Source: Methanothrix harundinacea
Lineage (GTDB): Archaea > Halobacteriota > Methanosarcinia > Methanotrichales > Methanotrichaceae
Reading direction: 5' to 3'
Length of the DNA stretch: 39,479 nt
Assembly: GCA_001509375.1 (NCBI GenBank)
Contig: LGFT01000013.1
Coordinates: 1 to 39,479 of the forward strand
In this document: positions 10,519-19,202 of the stretch, one piece after another
How the letters are laid out: each line of letters begins with the position of its first letter
How positions within the stretch are numbered: position 1 is the first letter of the stretch
Notes under the pieces: model-generated
The model's input: only the letters and a program-made list of their open reading frames with translations
Database searches by the model: none
What the model was told of the DNA's origin: nothing
Made by a program: the position numbers and the translations under genes

Positions 10519-12414
10519 CTATACCTCAAGATCTCTGAACATCATGCGCATTTCATAGACACCTTCTTCACTTCTCTTTTCCGTATCGAATCCCATTTTT
10601 TTGAAGAGATTGAGCATCGGCTTATTCTCAACCAAGACCTCAGCGGTAAATCCCAGCAGGCCCCCCCGCCTGGCCAGACTGGTGAGATAAGAGAGCAGAT
10701 CGTGGCCTACGCCCATATTTTGATACTTATCCTTTACCACCAGCGCAACCTCGGCGGTATGCATCTTTTCATTTATTTCATATTGTCCAATCGCGGCGAT
10801 AGTTTCTCTGCTATCACCCTCGACAATGGCCAGGATCATCATGCGGTTGGCATAATTCACAATACCGAACTCTTGCAGCCGCTCATGGGGCATGTCCATC
10901 CTAACGGACATGAACCTTCGGTACATGCTGTCATTGGAAAGAGCATAGAAAAAATCTTTCATCAAAGGCTCATCCCCGATTTTGACGGGCCTGAGGAGAA
11001 TATTGAGCCCGGTTTTGGTTGTCCTGAACGTCTCCAGAGCCGCCGGGTATACCCCATTCATCCCGGGTATGAACGCCTGATCTTTGTAGATGAGCAAACG
11101 CTTCTTGGCCTCTTTGATGAGCCACGGCCTGAACTTGGGATGGGCAATCGCAATCAGATCCATAGCACGTTCCCTGATATTCTTGCCATGGAGATATGCT
11201 ATGCCATACTCAGTTACTACATAGTGTACATCGGATCGGGTCAGAGTCACTCCTGTACCCTCCTGAAGAGATGGCACTATCCTTGAAATTGTGTCGTCGA
11301 GGGCTGTTGAGGGAAGGGCCAGGATGCTCTTGCCGCCCGGCGCAAGCGCGGCACCTCTCATGAAATCTGCCTGGCCACCTATGCCGAAGTAGAATGTCCC
11401 GCTCAGTGATTCTGCGGTGGCCTGACCTGTCAAATCAATCTCCATAGCGCTGTTGATTGCGGTCATCAACCTATTCTGGGCAATAATCAATGGATTGTTT
11501 ACATAATCGATGGTCTTGAACTCGATAGTTGGATTTTCATCCAGGAGATCGTAAGTCTCCTTCTTGCCCATGCAATAGGAAGCCACAGTCTTACCTGTAT
11601 CGATAGACTTCTTGGTGTTATCAACCACGCCTTTTTGCATCAGATCGATGATGCCGTCACTTAAGAGCTCGGTGTGGACCCCAAGATGCTTTTTCTCACC
11701 CAAGTAAGAGACCACAGCATTGGGTATGATGCCATATCCAACCTGCAACGTAGATTCATCTTCAACGATCCGTGCAACATATTTTCCTATCGATTTGATG
11801 ATGTCCCCTGGATCTTCTAACGTATACTCCAGCAATGGTTCATCGTGAGAAATAATGAAATCTACATCATTTATATTTATGAAACCATCGCCCTGAGTGC
11901 GAGGCATATGGGAGTTTATCTGAGCAACGATCAATGATGCCTTCTGGGTCGCAGCTTTTACAATATCTACGCTTATCCCTAGGCTCATATAACCGTGCTT
12001 ATCTGGAGGAGATGTCTGGATTAAGGCTACGTCTATTGGTATTATCTCCCTTCGGATTAGGCCAGGGATGGCGGAAAGAGATACGGGCGTGTAGTCTGCT
12101 GCGCCTCTGTTGATCGCATTTCTCGTGCCTTCGCTGATGAAAAATGAGTCGATCCGGAAGTTGTCACGAAATTGTTCATCTATGTAGGGAGCAGCTCCCA
12201 AGGTCCATACGTGTATTAACTCGATACCGAAAAAAGCTTTGGGATTTCTGCCGACAAAGTTCACCAATGCCTGAACCAAGTACTGGGGTTCACCGCAGCC
12301 CGTGCCTATGAAGATCTTATCGCCAGGATGTATATGGCTGAATATTTCATCTTCTGATGCAAACTTCTCAGGCCAGGTCTTCTTTAAGTCCTCCAACTGA
12401 TTGCTTCTATCCAT
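10519..12414 (-). CDS. Acetyl-CoA hydrolase/CoA-transferase fused to a GNAT acetyltransferase, 631 aa
   Basis: Residues about 1-460 form a class I CoA-transferase of the acetyl-CoA hydrolase/4-hydroxybutyrate CoA-transferase type. Visible marks are GCGEPQYL near the N-terminus, TSPPDKHGYMSLG, GIIPNAV...LGVHTEL with the likely catalytic Glu249, and the glycine-rich GIGGQADFMRGA near the CoA site. Residues about 475-631 form a GNAT fold with the acetyl-CoA-binding pattern VVKDKYQNMGVGHDLL and a terminal KKMGF. Family knowledge: the first domain moves CoA between acyl groups via a glutamyl-CoA intermediate; GNAT domains acetylate amines or protein lysines. In an acetate-using methanogen this could tie acyl-CoA pools to protein acetylation, but substrate and coupling are unknown. 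It starts 56 bp after the thermosome stop with no obvious promoter between, so cotranscription is plausible. Confidence 0.85.
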   Translation of the reverse strand: MDRSNQLEDLKKTWPEKFASEDEIFSHIHPGDKIFIGTGCGEPQYLVQALVNFVGRNPKAFFGIELIHVWTLGAAPYIDEQFRDNFRIDSFFISEGTRNAINRGAADYTPVSLSAIPGLIRREIIPIDVALIQTSPPDKHGYMSLGISVDIVKAATQKASLIVAQINSHMPRTQGDGFININDVDFIISHDEPLLEYTLEDPGDIIKSIGKYVARIVEDESTLQVGYGIIPNAVVSYLGEKKHLGVHTELLSDGIIDLMQKGVVDNTKKSIDTGKTVASYCMGKKETYDLLDENPTIEFKTIDYVNNPLIIAQNRLMTAINSAMEIDLTGQATAESLSGTFYFGIGGQADFMRGAALAPGGKSILALPSTALDDTISRIVPSLQEGTGVTLTRSDVHYVVTEYGIAYLHGKNIRERAMDLIAIAHPKFRPWLIKEAKKRLLIYKDQAFIPGMNGVYPAALETFRTTKTGLNILLRPVKIGDEPLMKDFFYALSNDSMYRRFMSVRMDMPHERLQEFGIVNYANRMMILAIVEGDSRETIAAIGQYEINEKMHTAEVALVVKDKYQNMGVGHDLLSYLTSLARRGGLLGFTAEVLVENKPMLNLFKKMGFDTEKRSEEGVYEMRMMFRDLEV

Positions 12415-12470
12415 TTTTTCCCTGTTGTTCCGTGGTATTACTTTGCGGATCGCAGAATGGGAGTTAGGAC

Positions 12471-14108
12471 CTACTCGAAGTCCTCTCCGCCCATACCACC
12501 CATGCCGCCGGGCATTCCGCCCATGGCTCCCGGTCCTGACTTGGAGGCTATGACATCATCGATCCGAAGGATCATGACCGCGACCTCGGTTGCAGATTTG
12601 ATGGCCTGAGTCTTGACCCTGAGCGGCTCGACGACTCCCAATTTCAGCATCTCCACAGGCTTACCGGTATCCATGTCCAAGCCTGCGCCCTTCATGCCCT
12701 TCTCGTGGGCGCTGCGCAGCGCGACAAGCGTATCAATCTGATCAAGGCCGGCATTCTCTGCCAGGGTCTTGGGTATGACCTCCATGGCGTCGGCAAAGGC
12801 CTCGATGGCCAGCTGCTCGCGGCCGCTTACGGTGGAAGCGTACGCTCTGAGTCTCAGTGCCAGCTCCACCTCTGGAGCGCCGCCTCCGGCGACCAACATC
12901 TTATCCTCAAAAGCGACGCCCACAACGCGCAGTGCGTCCTCCATGGCCCGGTCCAGCTCATCGACCACGTGCACCGTTCCTCCACGCAAGATTATGGATA
13001 CGGACTTGGGGTTATCGCACTGCTGGACGAAGGTCATCTTATCATCGCTGACCTTTCTCTCCTCGACCAGGCCCGCCTTGCCCAGATCGTCCTTTGAGAT
13101 CTCGTGAATGCTGGTGATGACCTTTCCGCCTGTGGCGCGCGCTAGCTTCTCCATGTCGCTCTTCTTAACCCTGCGCAAGGTGTAGATCCCGGCCTTGGCC
13201 AGGAAGTGCTGGGCCAGATCATCTATGCCCTTCTGCACGAATAATACGTTGGCTCCAGAGGCGACGATCTTATCGACCATGCCCTTGAGCATCTTCTCTT
13301 CCTGGTCCAGAAAAGCCTGGAGCTGATCTGGGGAGGTGATCTGAATCTTGGCATCAACCTCCGTCTTCTCGATCTCCATGGCTACGTTGAGCAGAGCAAT
13401 TTTGGCATCAGTGACCGACTTTGGCATGCTGGGGTGGAGCCGATCCTTATCGATGACCACTCCGCTCACAAGCAAGGAGTCGGTTATGCCGCCGCCGACC
13501 TTCTTCTCCACGGTGATGTTGTCGGTATCGACAGTCCCGTCTTCATCTACCACCGATCTGACTGCCTCAACAGCCATCACTGCCAACTCATCTCGGGCTG
13601 ATTGAGAGCCCTTACCAGCCATGGCCGTGAAGGCGATCTTCATCAGAAGATCCTCGTCTTTTGCCAAGACGCTTACGGTTAAGCCCTTGAGAATCTCCAT
13701 GGACTTGTCAGCCGCAGCTCTGTAACCTGCCGCAATTATCGTTGGATGGATCTCCTGCTCCAGCAACCCCTCGGCTTGCTTAAGCAGCTCTCCTGCCAGC
13801 ACAACAGCGCTGGTCGTGCCGTCTCCCACTTCCTGGTCCTGAGTCTTGGCGATCTCCACCATCATCTTGGCCGCAGGATGCTCTATATCCATCTCTTTGA
13901 GTATAGTGACACCGTCGTTGGTGATCACAACGTCCCCCATGGTGTCTACCAGCATCTTGTCCATGCCCTTGGGGCCAAGTGTGGTCCTTACCGCGCCAGC
14001 AACTGCCTTGGCAGCCATGATATTCGATCTCTGTGCATCTCGTCCGGCAGTCCTCTGGCTGCCTTCTCTGAGTATGTATATAGGTGTGCCACCGAATTGT
14101 CCAGCCAT
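12471..14108 (-). CDS. ths: Thermosome subunit (group II chaperonin), 545 aa
   Basis: ATP-driven protein-folding chaperonin of the archaeal cytosol; subunits assemble into a double ring with a built-in lid. Visible family motifs: the nucleotide-binding loop [14 protein letters not shown] at about 42-55, [15 protein letters not shown] with the ATPase Asp at about 95-109, [14 protein letters not shown] in the C-terminal equatorial half, and a flexible Gly-Met-rich tail ending GGMGGEDFE. Length is normal. The ATG follows a clear GAGGTAA ribosome site. A perfect inverted repeat lies at the expected transcription start (separate entry), suggesting stress control. Which paralogue (alpha or beta) cannot be told. 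The gene heads a probable leftward unit with the CoA-transferase/GNAT gene. Confidence 0.97.
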   Translation of the reverse strand: MAGQFGGTPIYILREGSQRTAGRDAQRSNIMAAKAVAGAVRTTLGPKGMDKMLVDTMGDVVITNDGVTILKEMDIEHPAAKMMVEIAKTQDQEVGDGTTSAVVLAGELLKQAEGLLEQEIHPTIIAAGYRAAADKSMEILKGLTVSVLAKDEDLLMKIAFTAMAGKGSQSARDELAVMAVEAVRSVVDEDGTVDTDNITVEKKVGGGITDSLLVSGVVIDKDRLHPSMPKSVTDAKIALLNVAMEIEKTEVDAKIQITSPDQLQAFLDQEEKMLKGMVDKIVASGANVLFVQKGIDDLAQHFLAKAGIYTLRRVKKSDMEKLARATGGKVITSIHEISKDDLGKAGLVEERKVSDDKMTFVQQCDNPKSVSIILRGGTVHVVDELDRAMEDALRVVGVAFEDKMLVAGGGAPEVELALRLRAYASTVSGREQLAIEAFADAMEVIPKTLAENAGLDQIDTLVALRSAHEKGMKGAGLDMDTGKPVEMLKLGVVEPLRVKTQAIKSATEVAVMILRIDDVIASKSGPGAMGGMPGGMGGMGGEDFE

Positions 14109-14134
14109 AAATTACCTCAATAATGATACCAATT

Positions 14135-14153
14135 AAACAATTGATGATTGTTT
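14135..14153 (-). promoter_or_regulatory. Inverted repeat (AAACAAT-N5-ATTGTTT) in the thermosome promoter
   Basis: A perfect 7-bp inverted repeat with a 5-bp spacer lies 27-45 bp upstream of the thermosome ATG. A weak TATA-like stretch (TTTGATATAG on the minus strand, about 14159-14168) would place transcription start inside the repeat. That is where an archaeal repressor would block initiation. The N5 geometry resembles the CTAAC-N5-GTTAG site reported for the Archaeoglobus heat-shock regulator HSR1, though the sequence differs. Function is inference. Confidence 0.45.
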
Positions 14154-14205
14154 GAGCTTCTATATCAAACACACGCTCTAATTGAGTGAAGCTGGTTAAA
14201 ATCAC

Positions 14206-15043
14206 GGTAAAAGTCTTGAGTACGTCACCTAAGATCTATCAGGCAATGGAGAGCGAACGCAGGAACATGACGATGGGTATGCTCGAATTAGCATCGGGTG
14301 ATGCAACCGACCATCTGAAGGACTGCTTCCATTATGGTTCCAAAGGTTACCTATACCTATTTTTGGACCCTAGGTGCTCCCACCGCCCCCAATGAACGCT
14401 GCATCGAGTCTATAGCTTCTTCAGCTTCCTTATGTTCTCCATGACCTATGCACGTTTCCTCAGCTTTTCGTCTTGGAGCCGCTTTATAATCTCGTCAATG
14501 GGCGTGATCAGGGTATAATAGACCAACGAAAATAGACCAACGAAAGTCGCCCCTTGCCTCTTGTCTTAACCTCTCGCGCGCCGATCCAGTTCTAGTTGCG
14601 GATATCTCGAATCGTGGTGCAGACCTCGGGCTGACTCAGGCGCGTTGCCTGCCTCATTGATACCGGCGATAACCTCCAAGTTGCAAGCTGCGGGGTATTG
14701 GTATGAAAATAGGTCCGCACAACAAACTTATTTCATCAGCATGGGTGGCCCTTTGGGCCACGAACGTTTCATTTTAAACCTTAACTCCTCATTCAATAGG
14801 GAATATAACCCAACCCAGGTTTTCCTTCTAGGTCCCGAACTTTCTTCGGAACCTCAGAGATTAAAGTCCGCGTTCTAATCTTAATGTGATACACCTTGCT
14901 GTACTGCAATAACAGATCTGCTGGAGAAACCATCCGATTCAGCTTCATTTTTTTTAATGTTACAAGACTTGTCGGGCTTGACCAAATAACTCACCAAAGA
15001 ATTAATTTGGCCGCCGGACTATTTAAAAATTATTGGTAAATGA
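14206..15043. other. AT-rich, gene-poor stretch between the thermosome promoter and tRNA-Glu
   Basis: About 840 bp with only short, contradictory reading frames. A 69-codon plus-strand frame at 14186-14395 (GTG start, no good ribosome site) and a 77-codon frame at 14645-14878 show no known domain. A minus-strand stretch near 14430-14560 reads like a lost C-terminus (IDEIIKRLQDEKLRKRA) interrupted by stops. The stretch looks like decayed gene remnants and sits at the junction between lower- and higher-GC DNA. A T-rich tract near 15020-15035 on the tRNA strand could terminate the tRNA transcript. Confidence 0.45.
14518..14545. repeat. Tandem duplication, 2 x 14 bp
   Basis: Two exact adjacent copies of ATAGACCAACGAAA. 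Short and isolated, in apparently non-coding DNA; probably a replication-slippage scar. Confidence 0.8.
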
Positions 15044-15118
15044 TGCTCCGGTGGGGATTTGAACCCCAGTCGCGGGAGTGAGAGTCCCGCATGATTGGCC
15101 GAGCTACACTACCGGAGC
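15044..15118 (-). tRNA. tRNA-Glu (anticodon CTC)
   Basis: The reverse complement folds as a 75-nt tRNA. The 7-bp acceptor stem pairs GCTCCGG with CCGGAGC plus discriminator A. The anticodon stem is CGGGA/TCCCG around the loop CTCTCAC, giving anticodon CTC. The T-arm is CTGGGG-TTCAAAT-CCCCA. The body matches archaeal tRNA-Glu (GTGTAGCTC, GGCCAATCAT). CCA is not encoded. A TATA-like ATTTAA (15147-15152) about 30 bp upstream overlaps the stop codon of the endonuclease III gene. The 3' end faces the lower-GC region, the side on which integrating elements usually lie. Confidence 0.95.
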
Positions 15119-15148
15119 GCAGTGGCCCTTCAGTCGGCGTTCTCCCAT

Positions 15149-15892
15149 TTAACCCTTTTGCCCCGCCAGGTCCGGGTAAGGGCACACCTCCCTCAGGATG
15201 CAGCCATCGCAAAAGGGAGCCCGCGCGCTGCAGACGGCCCGGCCGTGCCGGATGAGGTTGACGTGAAAGGAGCAGTACTTGTCCCGGGGGGTGATCATCT
15301 CAAGGATCCTCTCCGCCTCCTCCAGGCTCGCCTCCACCGGGACGAATCCGAGCCTCCGGGAGAGCCTATTCACGTGGGTGTCCACGGGAAGAAGAGGCAT
15401 GTTGAAGGCGAAGAGGAGGACAACGGCCGCGGTCTTCGGCCCCACCCCCGGAAGGTCCATGAGGCGGTCGCGCGCCACCTCGGGATCTGCATCCTTCAGG
15501 AAATCCAGGTCTATGGACCCTGTCCCCTCCCCCCTCTCTTTGATCTTCTCCAGGGCCTCTTTGATCCTCTTCGTCTTGATGTTGGCAAGGCCTCCGCATC
15601 GGATCGCCCGGGCTACTTCTTCGTCGGGGGCGTCCAGGAGGGCCTGGTAGTCGGGGTACCTCCTCTTGAGATTCTCGAAGGCCCTGTGGGTGTTCGCTGA
15701 GGTGGTGTTCTGGGATAGGATCGTCTGAACCAGGAGATCGACGGGGTTTGATCCCCGCCTCTTCGGAAGGCCGTACGCCCTCTCCATCAGGTCTATGCAC
15801 CTCCGAAGCCGCTCGAGGGTCTCGGCGGGATTTTCGGCTTGGATGCCGAGATCGGCCTTCTTCTTGATATCGGTGGCAGCCATCCTTCTCAT
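15149..15892 (-). CDS. nth: Endonuclease III (DNA glycosylase/AP lyase), 247 aa
   Basis: Base-excision-repair enzyme that removes oxidised pyrimidines and cleaves the abasic site by beta-elimination. Seen directly: the helix-hairpin-helix LPGVGPKTA with catalytic Lys153, the catalytic Asp171 in VDTHVNRLSRRLG, and a C-terminal [4Fe-4S] loop with cysteines 221, 228, 231 and 237 in the classic C-x6-C-x2-C-x5-C spacing. Length is typical for archaeal Nth with a short N-terminal extension. The ATG at 15892 has GAAGGT five bases upstream; an in-frame ATG three codons later is a lesser option. Its stop codon overlaps the likely tRNA-Glu promoter. High-GC codon use matches the right-hand part of the window. 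Confidence 0.95.
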   Translation of the reverse strand: MRRMAATDIKKKADLGIQAENPAETLERLRRCIDLMERAYGLPKRRGSNPVDLLVQTILSQNTTSANTHRAFENLKRRYPDYQALLDAPDEEVARAIRCGGLANIKTKRIKEALEKIKERGEGTGSIDLDFLKDADPEVARDRLMDLPGVGPKTAAVVLLFAFNMPLLPVDTHVNRLSRRLGFVPVEASLEEAERILEMITPRDKYCSFHVNLIRHGRAVCSARAPFCDGCILREVCPYPDLAGQKG

Positions 15893-16023
15893 CCATGACC
15901 TTCGAGGATCAATAACCTGACGCTGGGTTTGAGTTGAACGGATCTAGGCCGGACATGGTCGATCCTTTTCAGCCCAATCGCTAGGCATGGAAAGATTATT
16001 AGGCGAAGGGAGGCGTCTTTAGA

Positions 16024-17304
16024 GTGATGGAGCTTGGCTATCTGAACCTGGAGGGCATCGCCTTCAGCGATCTCTACCCTTTCCTCATCTCGATTCTCAT
16101 CGGTGCCCTCATCGGGACTGAACGAGAGAGGGACCTTCTGGAGAAGAAGAAGCGGGGGGTGGCGGGGCTTCGGACTTTCATCTTGGTCGCCCTCCTGGGC
16201 ACTCTATCCGCCCACCTGGCGTCCCTCTATGGAGGTACGTTCATGATGGTGGCCTTCGCCGGCTTCGCCCTCATGGTAGCGGTGGGCTACGGCGTCAGCG
16301 TGACGAACCTGGGGAGGCTCGACTTCACCTCAGAGGTGGCGGCCGTCGTCGCCTTCATCCTCGGAGCACTCTGCCACTCTCCCGAGACGATGATGTTAGC
16401 CATCGCTCTCGCGATCCTGGTGACGGTGATCTTGGCCATCAAGAAGACCGCCCATCGGTACGTCGAGATCATCAGGGAGGAGGAGCTCCTTGACACCCTG
16501 AAGATGGGCACGATCGCCCTCGTGATCCTCCCGCTCCTCCCCAACACGACAATAGGTCCCTTCGAGGTTCTGAACCCGCGAAACATCTGGCTGATGGTGG
16601 TCTTGGTCAGCCTTATAGGGTACGTCGGCTACGCTATGATCAGGATATTCGGAACTGAAAAGGGGCTCTCCATCACCGGGGCCCTGGGGGGGCTTGTATC
16701 TAGCACCGCCGTCGCCACCACCATGGCTGCGGAGGCGAGGGCTCATAGAGAGGTGATCCCCTCGGCGGTCTTCGCCACCACCATCGCCAGCTGCACCATG
16801 TTCCCCAGGATCCTCCTCGAGGTCTTCGTGGTGAATAAATCGCTCTTCTTTCCCCTCCTTCTCCCCATGGTCAGCATGACGGTCGTCGGAGTCGTCATGG
16901 CCTTCCTCCTGTTCAGGAAGAGGGAGACGATCGAGACGGACGTCGCCCTCTCTGATCCCTTCAAGCTCTCGCCTGCTCTCAAGTTTGGGGCTTTCTTCGC
17001 GCTTGTCCTTCTCCTTTCGAAGATGGCCAACATCTACTTCGGCCAGGCCGGAACCTATGCCGCCAGCCTCGTCGCCGGCCTCGCGGACGTAGACGCCATC
17101 ACCCTATCTCTGGCAACTCTGGCGGAGAACTCTCAGGTGGAAGGGGGGGTGGCGGTGGCGGCGATCACCCTCGCCGCCATGACCAACACCCTGGTGAAGC
17201 TATCGATAACCTTCATCTTGGGGACGAGGGAGTTTGGGTACCGGGTAGCCCTTATATTCCTGCCCATGATAGGAGTGGGGCTTATGGCTATATTTTTATT
17301 CTAG
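16024..17304 (+). CDS. MgtC/SapB-type N-terminus with DUF4010 membrane protein, 426 aa
   Basis: A polytopic membrane protein with roughly 11-12 hydrophobic segments. The N-terminal part carries the MgtC/SapB signature region (SILIGALIGTERE, then RGVAGLRTF), and the C-terminal two thirds match the DUF4010 pattern (GALGGLVSSTAVATTMA; VAGLADVDAITLSLA). Family members are annotated as MgtC/SapB transport-related proteins; substrate and direction are not established. A GTG (16024) and an ATG (16027) compete for the start; GGGAGG ends about ten bases before the GTG, favouring it slightly. It stands alone and converges with the small gene at 17369-17644; a short hairpin-like GC stretch (17318-17346) lies between them. 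Confidence 0.85.
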   Translation: MMELGYLNLEGIAFSDLYPFLISILIGALIGTERERDLLEKKKRGVAGLRTFILVALLGTLSAHLASLYGGTFMMVAFAGFALMVAVGYGVSVTNLGRLDFTSEVAAVVAFILGALCHSPETMMLAIALAILVTVILAIKKTAHRYVEIIREEELLDTLKMGTIALVILPLLPNTTIGPFEVLNPRNIWLMVVLVSLIGYVGYAMIRIFGTEKGLSITGALGGLVSSTAVATTMAAEARAHREVIPSAVFATTIASCTMFPRILLEVFVVNKSLFFPLLLPMVSMTVVGVVMAFLLFRKRETIETDVALSDPFKLSPALKFGAFFALVLLLSKMANIYFGQAGTYAASLVAGLADVDAITLSLATLAENSQVEGGVAVAAITLAAMTNTLVKLSITFILGTREFGYRVALIFLPMIGVGLMAIFLF

Positions 17305-17368
17305 ATGAAAAAAAGAGCGCCGCTTCCCGATGATGGGTGCGGCTCACGCTTTGATATCTTTAAAGTCT

Positions 17369-17644
17369 TCAGCCAAAGATCTTTCGGACCGTTGCCGAGA
17401 GGATCGGCCCCGCCCTGTCAGTCACCTTCGCCTCGTATACCCATAGCTCCTCTTTGCCGAGGGCGCCCTCGACCATGATCGCCATACCCTCGTCCTCTGA
17501 AAGGTCAATCTGGTGCTTTTCGTTCGCCGCACTGTCCGGGAGGCTCGGCTTGATCAGCTTCGTCAGCCTCACAGTACAGCAGTGCTCTCTCGGCTCCAGT
17601 ATCCTGAACTCACCGTTCTCTACCATTCCCAGAAATTCTGCCAT
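17369..17644 (-). CDS. Small conserved-looking protein of unknown function, 91 aa
   Basis: A soluble, acidic protein with no signal peptide, cysteine pair or membrane segment of note (one CC pair near residue 22). The C-terminal half reads like beta-strands (GMAIMVEGALGKEELWVYEAKV). Not recognised. An upstream in-frame GTG (17653) lies inside the ribosome site itself. The GAGGTG motif sits six bases before the ATG at 17644, which fixes the start there. A good TATA box precedes it (separate entry). Monocistronic and convergent with the MgtC/DUF4010 gene. Confidence 0.7.
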   Translation of the reverse strand: MAEFLGMVENGEFRILEPREHCCTVRLTKLIKPSLPDSAANEKHQIDLSEDEGMAIMVEGALGKEELWVYEAKVTDRAGPILSATVRKIFG

Positions 17645-17677
17645 CTCGTTCACCTCAATAACATTATTGTAATGCGT

Positions 17678-17690
17678 CTATATTTATAAT
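17678..17690 (-). promoter_or_regulatory. TATA box of the 91-aa gene
   Basis: On the minus strand the stretch reads ATTATAAATATAG, a strong archaeal TATA element. Initiation about 25 bp downstream gives a short leader that still contains the GAGGTG ribosome site. Confidence 0.6.
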
Positions 17691-17892
17691 TTTTGGATTG
17701 TCTATTCAAACGAGAATCTTTGATAAAAACCGATATCAGATGTGATACTCCAATGCAAACCTCAAGATTCCTATAGAAAAATCATGGAGGCTTCTCGGAT
17801 AATCGCCTCAATGCCACGATTTCATGGGCTTATTGTGCACTTGAGATGAAATAAATTTCACAATAAGGACAGATTATTGAACAAAACAGAAA

Positions 17893-17903
17893 ACGTTATA
17901 TTT
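17893..17903 (+). promoter_or_regulatory. TATA box of the cysteate synthase operon (likely leaderless)
   Basis: ACGTTATATTT centred about 27 bp before the ATG at 17926, at the end of an AT-rich 250-bp divergent gap. Initiation would fall at or next to that ATG, so the first gene is probably translated from a leaderless mRNA. It also rules out the in-frame TTG at 17902, which would overlap the TATA box. Confidence 0.65.
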
Positions 17904-17925
17904 GCATCTCACCCGAGACCCCTTC

Positions 17926-19200
17926 ATGGGCGAATATCTGGTGAGGTGTATGGGCTGCGGGGGCGTGCAGCCGCCCCACGCTCTAAACTGTCAAAACGAC
18001 GATTCGTTGCTCAGAACCGAGTACTTCACAAAAAGGCTCATCACAAGAGATGATCTTCCGGGCCTCTGGAAGTTCTATGACTGGCTTCCCGTAAAGAAAA
18101 CCCTTCCGGGATCTGGAGAGAAGCCCGTTACCTATCGAAGCGAGGGGATTGCCCGAGAGCTCGGCCTCGAAAACCTCTACATCAGCTTCAGCGGCTATTG
18201 GCCTGAAAGAGGGGCCAAGATGACCACCTGCAGCTTTAAAGACCTCGAAGCTCCGCCCACGGTGGAGAGGATGGTTGAAAGAAAGGACGACCAGATCCTG
18301 GTGGTCGCATCGGCGGGAAATACTGCGAGGGCCTTCGCCCAGGCAGCCTCGGCGGCTCACATTCCCCTAATTCTGGTCGTACCGCCGACGGCCCTTGACA
18401 GGCTCTGGATCTCTCAAAGGCCCTCAGACTCGATCTGCGTTATATCGGTGAAGGGAGATTACACCGAGGCGATCGATTTTGCGGCAAGGCTAGCGGCCCG
18501 CTCTCGGTTCGTCGGGGAGGGGGGCGCAAGGAACGTCGCCCGAAGAGACGGAATGGGGGTGGTGATGCTGGACGGCGTTCTCTCAATGAAGTCCCTTCCC
18601 GAACACTACTTCCAGGCTATCGGTAGCGGCACCGGTGGAATAGCCGCCTGGGAGGCGTCGATCCGATTGATCGAAGACGGCCGCTTCGGTCAGCACCTTC
18701 CCAAGCTTCACCTCTCCCAGAACAGCCCCTGCGCCCCAATCTTCTATGCCTGGACCGGCTCGATGATGGTGGCGGGCCGATGCCCTGAAGGAATGTACGA
18801 TGACGTCTTATACAACAGAAAGCCGCCCTACAGCGTCAAAGGCGGCGTGAAAGAGGCTCTTGAGGAGACCCATGGAGAAGTTTACGGGATATCGAACAAG
18901 GAGGCGAGACTTTCTCAAAAGATCTTCGAGGAGGCCGAAGATATCGACATCGTTCCGGCGGCGGCCGTCGCCGTTGCCGCTCTCCAAAAAGCCGTCCGAT
19001 CCGGGACGGTTGAAAAGAAGGATTTCATTCTGCTAAATATAACCGGGGGCGGCGTCTCCCGGGCAAAGGAGGAACTGGACATGTTCATGCTCAAATGCGA
19101 CATCGAGGTCGAGCCGTCGGCCCTCTCATCGGCATTACCATCACCATCTGACAACGACCTTCTCGCCGAGATCTTTGAGATCCTGGGACGGAGGTCTTGA
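17926..19200 (+). CDS. Cysteate synthase (coenzyme M biosynthesis), 424 aa
   Basis: PLP enzyme converting O-phosphoserine and sulfite to L-cysteate, the Methanosarcinales entry into coenzyme M synthesis; it derives from threonine synthase. The sequence follows the Methanosarcina enzyme as I recall it: an N-terminal cysteine-containing module (RCMGCG...[10 protein letters not shown]), [21 protein letters not shown] with the PLP lysine at residue 105, [10 protein letters not shown] for the phosphate/substrate loop, [14 protein letters not shown], the glycine-rich [11 protein letters not shown], and LLNITGGG near the C-terminus. The start at ATG 17926 is supported by the TATA spacing and by the N-terminus of known homologues. 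It is first in a four-gene operon; the ribosome site of the next gene lies in its last codons. The C-terminal 25 residues are less conserved. Confidence 0.92.
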   Translation: MGEYLVRCMGCGGVQPPHALNCQNDDSLLRTEYFTKRLITRDDLPGLWKFYDWLPVKKTLPGSGEKPVTYRSEGIARELGLENLYISFSGYWPERGAKMTTCSFKDLEAPPTVERMVERKDDQILVVASAGNTARAFAQAASAAHIPLILVVPPTALDRLWISQRPSDSICVISVKGDYTEAIDFAARLAARSRFVGEGGARNVARRDGMGVVMLDGVLSMKSLPEHYFQAIGSGTGGIAAWEASIRLIEDGRFGQHLPKLHLSQNSPCAPIFYAWTGSMMVAGRCPEGMYDDVLYNRKPPYSVKGGVKEALEETHGEVYGISNKEARLSQKIFEEAEDIDIVPAAAVAVAALQKAVRSGTVEKKDFILLNITGGGVSRAKEELDMFMLKCDIEVEPSALSSALPSPSDNDLLAEIFEILGRRS

Positions 19201-19202
19201 AC

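Noticed and set aside
14186-14878. Two short plus-strand frames (69 and 77 codons) before tRNA-Glu
   Set aside because: No ribosome site or family likeness; the stretch looks decayed. The first one weakly recalled small archaeal subunits but not enough to call.
15366-15896. 176-codon frame overlapping endonuclease III
   Set aside because: Arg/Pro/Gly-rich composition typical of a shadow frame in high-GC DNA; nth is unambiguous.
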